NCBI GenBank assembly: GCA_946537725.1
Contig: CAMNFZ010000001.1
Span: forward strand, 1 to 64,000
Direction: 5' to 3'
DNA: 64,000 bases
Source: an uncultured Methanosphaera sp.
GTDB lineage: Archaea > Methanobacteriota > Methanobacteria > Methanobacteriales > Methanobacteriaceae
The notes beneath the pieces are model-generated. The model had not been told where the DNA came from and did not search any database. It saw only the letters and a program-made list of their open reading frames with translations. The position numbers and the translations under genes were made by a program. Positions 58,461-64,000 of the stretch are shown here, piece by piece (within the stretch, counting starts at the first letter, position 1; each line of letters starts with the position of its first letter).

Positions 58461-58721
58461 TCACTTTTTATTTTTCTTTTAATAATTGTTATCTATTTTA
58501 TATTTTTCTATTATTTATAGTTTTCAATCATTTTTAGAGAAGTTAGAGTAATTCTTGTTTAAAAATTAAATTATTTTAATTTTTGTTTAAATATTCCTTA
58601 ACTTCTTTTTCTTATTTTTAAATTTAAATCAATAATTTTTTGTTTTACTATATTTTTTTTATATTAAGAAAAAAATATAAATATATAATTTGAGATATAT
58701 AATAATAGTTATTTTTATTTT

Positions 58722-58793
58722 AGTCCTTTAGGGTAGTGGCAATCCTACGAGACTCTGGATCTTGTGACAGCGGTTCGACTCCGCTAAGGACTA
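58722..58793 (+). tRNA. tRNA-Gln (anticodon CTG)
   Basis: Acceptor stem AGTCCTT/AAGGACT, anticodon stem CGAGA/TCTTG with loop CTCTGGA, so anticodon CTG. T arm CAGCGGTTCGACTCCGCT. Discriminator A, no encoded CCA, no intron. An AT-rich TATA-like stretch near 58672-58690 is the likely promoter. The cbiZ gene starts 26 bases downstream. Confidence 0.92.
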
Positions 58794-58819
58794 CTTTTCT
58801 TATTATTGTGGTGTTTTTT

Positions 58820-59881
58820 ATGGCTATTTATTATTCTGAAAAAATATATCAATCTAATTTTTTTGATATACTTAAAAAAGATGATTCTATAATAGTTAAT
58901 CTAAAAAAAGAAAATAATGTTTTAATATCTTCCTGGTTAAATGGGGGCTTAGTATATAATCAAAACAGCATAATAAATCATAGTCTTTCTGGTGAAGATT
59001 ATATTAAATTGTCTGATGGAGATTATGATGATTTTCAAAAATGTAAATTCAAACAATTAAATTTAGATTATGAAAATACTTCGGGGCTTATGACATCAGC
59101 CTGTATGGATAATTATGCTATTTCAACAAAAAAATATGAACAATTGGAGGTTACTTCAATTATTACAGCAGGAGCCGATAAAAATGGTGTAAAAGCTGGA
59201 GATAAAGCTTCATTTTATGAATATGATAATAATTATTTTACACATTTTGGAACAATAAATATTATACTTTTAATTAATGCAAATTTACATGATGGTGCTT
59301 TAGTAACTGCATCTATTACTGCAACAGAAGCTAAAACAAGTGTATTGCAAGATTTAAAACTAGAAAGTCAATATTCCACTCATATTGCTACTGGTACGGG
59401 AACAGATGGTATAGCAGTCATATCTAATAAAAATAGCAGTAATCATCTTGAAAATGCAGGTAAACATTCAAAATTGGGTGAACTCATTGCGTTAAGTGTT
59501 CAAGAATCATTAAGAAAAGCTTTATATTTACAAACGTTCATGTCAACAGATTTTCAATCTACAGTTCTTAGTAGATTATCCAGATTTAATATTTATTTTG
59601 ATGATTTCTATGAAAAATCAGTAACAAATAATAAATTGGAATATGCTAGTAAATTTTATGAATTTAATAAAAATAAGGCAAATGTGGTCTTTGTAAGTTC
59701 AATAATTAATTTAATAGATGAAGTACAACTTAATCTACTTAGTTTAGATGATGTGGAAAATATGGTTAAGTTATTAATTAATAATTATTTGGGCGTGGAT
59801 GTTTCAAATAAAAAAATAAAAGAAATGAATGATGTATTTGATCTTTTAGTTGATTCTATTAATTGTTACTTATTTAATTAG
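58820..59881 (+). CDS. cbiZ: Adenosylcobinamide amidohydrolase (CbiZ)
   Basis: 353 residues. CbiZ removes the aminopropanol arm from adenosylcobinamide so that salvaged corrinoids can re-enter archaeal cobalamin synthesis. Family motifs are LISSWLNGG, ITAGADKNGVKAGD, ATEAKTSVLQDL and ATGTGTDGIAV. The recognisable domain ends near residue 235, and about 115 more residues follow that I cannot place. ATG 58820 with GGTG at 58809-58812 is the start; an in-frame codon inside the tRNA is not. Its end overlaps the convergent universal stress gene by 12 bases. Confidence 0.87.
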   Translation: MAIYYSEKIYQSNFFDILKKDDSIIVNLKKENNVLISSWLNGGLVYNQNSIINHSLSGEDYIKLSDGDYDDFQKCKFKQLNLDYENTSGLMTSACMDNYAISTKKYEQLEVTSIITAGADKNGVKAGDKASFYEYDNNYFTHFGTINIILLINANLHDGALVTASITATEAKTSVLQDLKLESQYSTHIATGTGTDGIAVISNKNSSNHLENAGKHSKLGELIALSVQESLRKALYLQTFMSTDFQSTVLSRLSRFNIYFDDFYEKSVTNNKLEYASKFYEFNKNKANVVFVSSIINLIDEVQLNLLSLDDVENMVKLLINNYLGVDVSNKKIKEMNDVFDLLVDSINCYLFN

Positions 59882-60265
59882 TATTATTGGTAATTTAATG
59901 TTTTTAACTACATTTTTTGTGAAACTACCCATTAATGATGAAGTAATTCCTGTTTTACCATGAGTTCCTAACATTATACAATCTGCTTCGCTTTTTCGTG
60001 TTAAAGTCATAAGATCATATTTTGGGCTACCATATATAATCATACTTTCGCATTCAACATCATTTTCTAATGCATTATCTATAATTGTTTTAATATACTG
60101 TTGAGCAGCATTTTCTAATTCATCATAAGGTCTTGTTAAACTTTGATCAATGATGTGGGTAACAATTATTTTTCCACCTATTTTCTTTGCTAATTGTACT
60201 GCTTCAAAACCTGCTTTTTCTGCTATTTCTGAACCATCTGTTGGTACTAATATTCTTTCAAACAT
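59870..60265 (-). CDS. Universal stress protein (UspA family)
   Basis: 131 residues. ATP-binding motif GTHGKTGITSSLMGS near the C-terminus and the opening FERILVPTDGSE. The ATG at 60265 follows GTGAT and lies just after the stop of the upstream ATPase gene, so it is likely in one operon with it. Confidence 0.9.
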   Translation of the reverse strand: MFERILVPTDGSEIAEKAGFEAVQLAKKIGGKIIVTHIIDQSLTRPYDELENAAQQYIKTIIDNALENDVECESMIIYGSPKYDLMTLTRKSEADCIMLGTHGKTGITSSLMGSFTKNVVKNIKLPIILIK

Positions 60266-60272
60266 ATTATCA

Positions 60273-61955
60273 CTATAAACTTTCCATTTCAATAAAATCT
60301 TCAGTTACTTTTTCTGGATTTCCTTCTTCGATTTGTTTTCCTTTGTTAATCAGTATGCTTCTTGTTGATACTTCTTTAACAAATTCCATGGTGTGACTGA
60401 CGAGTATTATTGTTGTACCTAGTTTTTCATTAATTTTTTTCAATGAATTTGCTACTTGTCTAAGGGTTACAGGATCTAAATCTCCGAAAGGTTCATCTAA
60501 TATTAAAATTTCTGGATTTGATGCTAATACTGTGGCCATAGCTACTCTAACTTTTTGACCTCCGGATAATTCTATAAATTGTCTTGAAAGTAATGGTAAT
60601 GGTAAATCTAAAGCTTCAAAAACGGGTTTTGAATATTCTATGACTTTTTCTACTTCAATACTTGGGAATAAAATGTTAAGTATTTCAGGACTTAAATTAA
60701 TTTTTTCTAATTTAAGAATTGCTTCATCTTTTGATAAATCGGTTAATTGATAAATTAAATCTAAAGCTTCCTTACTTAAATTATATTCTTCAGCCTTTTT
60801 TAATGCATATTCGTATGTTTCATCAGTTTTTGGGGATATTTTATATCCTAATTGTTCAATAATTGGGGTGTGTGGTGTTAATGCAAATTCTTGGTGCATG
60901 AATCCTAAATTTTTTCTTATGTTCATTCTGTTTTCACCATAATTTTGCATGTTAATCCATTCATTATTGGTTAAAATTTCTATACTTCCTTCATCTGCAT
61001 CTTCAAATCCTGCAATCATTCTTAGTATTTCTGTTTTTCCAGATCCTGTTGGTCCAATAATGGATAAGATTTCTCCTTTGTTTACTTGGAAGTTTATGTC
61101 TTCTATTGTGAGTACATGTCCTCCTTTGTATAAATAAAAATCTTTAGTTAAATTTTTTACTTTAATTATAGGTTCGGTTCTGTCCATTTCTGCAATAGGG
61201 TATATTGGTTCTTCATCTTTTAAGAAATCTTGTATAATATCTGATGGTAATCCAATTTCCTGAACTTTACCATTGAACATTAACATAATCCTATCTGCCA
61301 TATATTCCTGAATTTCTGGTTGGTGTGATACTATGATTACTGTGGTACCATATTTGTCATGTATTTTTTTTATGGTGTCTAATACTTCTCTTCTTTTTTT
61401 AGGACTACTCATTGTTGCAGGTTCATCTAATAATAAAATTTCTGGTTTTTTTGCTAGTTGTCTAGCTAAAACTAGTCGTTGTTTTTCTCCTCCACTTAAA
61501 ACAGGTGCAAAATGATTTGCTTTTTCTTTTAATCCTACTGTATCTAGGATATCTAAAGCTTCTTCCATGTATTCTTCTTTTATGTCGGTGATGTCTGCTG
61601 TTGTTTCATCTCCACTTTTTATTCCGTAGAGTTTATGTATTACATTTTCTACTGCAGTTTTTGACCATAAACCAAAGGATCTTTGGAGGTGTATTGCTGT
61701 CATCTCTTTTAGTTCATTTTTGTAGTTGTTATAAGTTTTAGGTGTAATTTCCATATCGTTGATTATGATTTTTCCATCATCAAAAGGTTCTACTCCGCGT
61801 AATATTCTCATTAATGTGGATTTTCCTGATCCACTAATTCCCATTATACCGAATATTTCATTATCCTTTATTTCGAAGGAAACTTCAGCTAGTGCTTTGA
61901 TTTTATTTCCGTCTTTTAATTTGTATATTTTGGTTAGATTTTCTACTTTAATCAT
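60273..61955 (-). CDS. Tandem ABC ATPase, component A2-like paralogue
   Basis: 560 residues with two ABC ATPase domains. Walker A motifs are GISGSGKST and GPTGSGKTE; signatures are LSGGEKQR and LSGGQKVR. It parallels the A2 protein at 26 kb but lacks the Cys insert of that protein and carries a helical insertion of about 70 residues in the second domain. Possibly a second activation factor or a generic ABCE-like ATPase. No transmembrane partner is nearby. Confidence 0.8.
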   Translation of the reverse strand: MIKVENLTKIYKLKDGNKIKALAEVSFEIKDNEIFGIMGISGSGKSTLMRILRGVEPFDDGKIIINDMEITPKTYNNYKNELKEMTAIHLQRSFGLWSKTAVENVIHKLYGIKSGDETTADITDIKEEYMEEALDILDTVGLKEKANHFAPVLSGGEKQRLVLARQLAKKPEILLLDEPATMSSPKKRREVLDTIKKIHDKYGTTVIIVSHQPEIQEYMADRIMLMFNGKVQEIGLPSDIIQDFLKDEEPIYPIAEMDRTEPIIKVKNLTKDFYLYKGGHVLTIEDINFQVNKGEILSIIGPTGSGKTEILRMIAGFEDADEGSIEILTNNEWINMQNYGENRMNIRKNLGFMHQEFALTPHTPIIEQLGYKISPKTDETYEYALKKAEEYNLSKEALDLIYQLTDLSKDEAILKLEKINLSPEILNILFPSIEVEKVIEYSKPVFEALDLPLPLLSRQFIELSGGQKVRVAMATVLASNPEILILDEPFGDLDPVTLRQVANSLKKINEKLGTTIILVSHTMEFVKEVSTRSILINKGKQIEEGNPEKVTEDFIEMESL

Positions 61956-62318
61956 TTATTATAACACCATATTTTTTTTTATTCTTCTATATTATATTAT
62001 GGTGTTTAAAATAATTAATTATTTAGAAAACATTTTTTTTCATTAGATTATAATTATTTTTTTATTGTAATTTCGTTTTTATTAAGATAAAAGTTATATG
62101 ATATTAGTCAATATTCAGAATATTTGATTAAATTCCTGTTTTATTAAGGCTTGTAGTAAATAATTAAAAAATAGGTCAGTTCATATCCATGTGGTATTAA
62201 TTATCTAGTGTTCTAGTTTTTTATATTTGTTTTGTATTTCATGCAGAAAGTGAATATACTAAGTTAAATCAATTCAGTATCAATTTAAAAATCTAAAAAA
62301 AAGAGAATGTTAGGGTTA
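61956..62318. other. AT-rich intergenic region between the A2-like and mntP genes
   Basis: About 360 bases. Both genes are on the minus strand; this region would hold the A2-like gene's promoter and the mntP terminator. I see no reading frame or structured RNA. Confidence 0.35.
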
Positions 62319-62867
62319 TTATAATCCTATTAATATTTTTATACCTATAATGATTAAAATTATTCCTCCGATTATTTGGAACTTATCTCCGAAGATATCT
62401 CCTAATTTTTTACCAATAAGTATTCCTAACAAACTAAATATGAAAGCTACAATACCTATTATAAATGAAGGTAATAATGGATTGGTATTAATAAATGCGA
62501 AAGTTAAACCTACAGCAAATGCATCAATACTGGTGGCAATTGCTAAAAGCGTCACTTCTTTAAAACTAAATTTATCACTTATTTCGTCTTCATCATCACT
62601 TAAACTTTCTCTAATCATATTTAAACCAATTATTAGAAGTAATGTAAATCCTACTATTGGTGCAATGAATGATATGAATGATGTAATGGTACTACCACAA
62701 AAATAACCTATTAATGGCATTAGTGCTTGGAATCCTCCAAAAAATATACCATACCATAATGTTTGGGTATTGGTTAAATCTTTTTGAGTAAAACCCTTTG
62801 TGATTGATACACTAAATGCATCCATAGCTAATGCCACTGCTATTAAAAAAACAGATAAAAAATCCAA
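62319..62867 (-). CDS. mntP: Manganese efflux pump MntP
   Basis: 182 residues, six hydrophobic spans. The two-repeat family signature shows as ALAMDAFSVSI and ATSIDAFAVGL, each with the conserved Asp that passes Mn2+. The acidic loop SDDEDE lies between repeats. Exports manganese. No yybP-type riboswitch is evident upstream. Monocistronic. Confidence 0.92.
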   Translation of the reverse strand: MDFLSVFLIAVALAMDAFSVSITKGFTQKDLTNTQTLWYGIFFGGFQALMPLIGYFCGSTITSFISFIAPIVGFTLLLIIGLNMIRESLSDDEDEISDKFSFKEVTLLAIATSIDAFAVGLTFAFINTNPLLPSFIIGIVAFIFSLLGILIGKKLGDIFGDKFQIIGGIILIIIGIKILIGL

Positions 62868-63802
62868 GTTAATTCACCTATGAAAATAATTATAAGATTA
62901 TTGATTATATGTATTTAATCTATTATTAATACATTTTACTATATTATTAATAATTTTGTGTATTGTTAATATTAAATTATAATTTATTCTTATTTTATAG
63001 TGTTTGATATATATGTCTTTGTTAAGTTTATATTTTTTTTATTGTTTTTTGAATTATATTTTTTCATAATCTTTTTTTAGTTCGTTATATAAGGGTATAG
63101 CGAAGTATAAAAATTATGGAACTGAACTTGTATGTTTATATTTTTTTTCTTAAATATGATGAAATACAGATCATACTTATAAATTTTAAACAACATTAAT
63201 GCAGTAAAAATTACTTTATCCTTTAATTTTTTTATTAATAATCTTTATTTATTATTTGAAGTAATTTCATGGTATGGTCCAATAAATATTATTTAATGCT
63301 TTATTTTTACTGTTTTAATGTTTAAAAACATTGGTTTTTTAATTTATCCTATTTGTGCTTATAATTTTTGTATTATCTGTAAAAACTATTAATAACATAA
63401 TATTTTAACAAAAGAGGGTATATATTATTTCTAATTAACATTAAACAAATTAAATTTTTATATAATAACTAATTTTAACTATTTAATCAATTATTAAAAT
63501 GAGTAATATGGAAAATTTTCCAAATAATATATTATTTTAATGGAATTTATTCCAAAATTTTATCAATTTTTTCGTAATATTTTCCATAAATAATATGTTA
63601 TTTCTTAAATCTTATTTTATTCATATTTTTTTTGTGTAGTATGTTATATAATTTTAAGTAATGATAACTTTTTATATCTTACATTATATAATATCATATA
63701 CTAATATTTTATTTCATATATTACATAAAATATTTTTAAATTTTAATATTATTTACTGTACTACATAAATTTCGAAAAAAAGTTCTTTTGAAGGAGAATA
63801 AA
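62868..63802. other. Long gene-free region ahead of a truncated ATPase gene
   Basis: About 935 bases, extremely AT-rich, with no frame worth calling. The right part holds two TGGAA-N4-TTCCA palindromes (63509-63554, listed apart) and a half-site TTCCA at 63582. The ribosome-binding site AAGGAGA (63791-63797) belongs to the next gene. Nothing else is recognisable. Confidence 0.4.
63509..63554. promoter_or_regulatory. Paired TGGAA-N4-TTCCA palindromes
   Basis: TGGAAAATTTTCCA at 63509-63522 is a perfect 14-bp palindrome, and TGGAATTTATTCCA at 63541-63554 has the same arms. Start-to-start distance is 32 bp, three turns of helix. They may be operators for the ATPase gene 250 bases downstream or for an unseen transcript. 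Confidence 0.4.
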
Positions 63803-64000
63803 ATGTTAAAAAGGGAATATTATTTGAAAAAAATAAGGAATTTGATGGATACAAATGAAATAAAACTAATAACAGGTGTACGTCGTTCTGGAAAAACCTA
63901 TTTTCTTAAAGCTTTAATAGATGAATTAAAAAATAAGGGTATAAAAGATGAAAATATTTTATATTTATCATTTGAATCAGGAAAATATAGGAAAATACGG
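63803..64000 (+). CDS. ATPase N-terminal fragment (AAA/DUF4143-type)
   Basis: First 66 codons of a gene that runs off the window. Walker A is TGVRRSGKT, with LYLSFES following, as in archaeal and bacterial ATPases that carry a C-terminal DUF4143 domain. Such genes are common, often in multicopy families with no known role. AAGGAGA is 5 bases before the ATG. Confidence 0.75.
   Translation, partial: MLKREYYLKKIRNLMDTNEIKLITGVRRSGKTYFLKALIDELKNKGIKDENILYLSFESGKYRKIR

Noticed and set aside
58736-58819. Upstream in-frame start of the CbiZ frame
   Set aside because: It lies inside the tRNA-Gln gene. The ATG at 58820 has its own ribosome-binding site and the family's N-terminus.

Overview
The window is a strongly AT-rich stretch of chromosome from a methanogenic archaeon of the Methanobacteriales, most like the genus Methanosphaera. 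The domain and order follow from the gene set: archaeal histone, AglB oligosaccharyltransferase, CDP-archaeol synthase, a tetraether-synthase-like radical SAM enzyme, deoxyhypusine synthase, archaeal RFC clamp loader, RadB, RNase Z, and enzymes for methanofuran (MfnB, MfnD, MfnF), methanopterin (beta-RFAP synthase), coenzyme F420 (CofH, RibL-type nucleotidyltransferase), coenzyme B (HacB) and methyl-coenzyme M reductase activation (A2 proteins). The genus is an inference from base composition and gene style. Genes are densely packed on both strands. Starts are ATG, often TTG, usually behind a GGTGA or GGAG ribosome-binding site.

Layout: 1-13.6 kb holds a DUF1998 helicase, AglB, RadB, an aminotransferase, Elp3, beta-RFAP synthase, HacB and a tRNA methylthiotransferase. 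At 13.7 kb are tRNA-Val and tRNA-Phe, then a GerW/DUF2953 pair and a histone. From 16 to 22.9 kb are lipid and cofactor genes (Tes-like enzyme, CarS, MfnF, MfnD), WecB and TruA. From 23 to 30.7 kb are HisA, RibL, CofH, the first A2 protein, an HTH-CBS regulator, deoxyhypusine synthase and PyrF. From 31.1 to 33.9 kb is a complete cobalt ECF transporter operon (cbiMNQO). From 34 to 43.8 kb are TldD, AMMECR1, a Nog1-type GTPase, an Hsp20 with an acidic repeat, 2-phosphoglycerate kinase, ZPR1, a nitroreductase, a TDT transporter, a possible divergent histone-fold protein, NadC and RNase Z. From 43.8 to 55 kb are a SHOCT protein, both RFC subunits, agmatinase, HemB, a CitG-like protein, PheS, MfnB and GuaB. 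The right end has a coiled-coil DNA-binding protein beside a repeat array, an HD hydrolase, NadM, tRNA-Gln, CbiZ, a universal stress protein, a second A2-like ATPase, MntP and a truncated ATPase.

The genes fit a methanogen that makes its own cofactors, scavenges cobalt and corrinoids (CbiMNQO plus CbiZ), and builds tetraether lipids. The most striking unexplained structure is the 755-base gap at 55976-56730. It carries sixteen GTTAAC hexamers, ten of them arranged as five exact GTTAAC-N5-GTTAAC pairs. It lies directly upstream of a gene for a ribbon-helix-helix plus long coiled-coil protein, an arrangement that resembles a partition (centromere-like) site or a large operator. A second unusual signal is that the Tes-like gene and the RNase Z gene have no ATG, GTG or TTG that would leave the protein intact. 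Both appear to start at AUU or AUA behind well-placed ribosome-binding sites.
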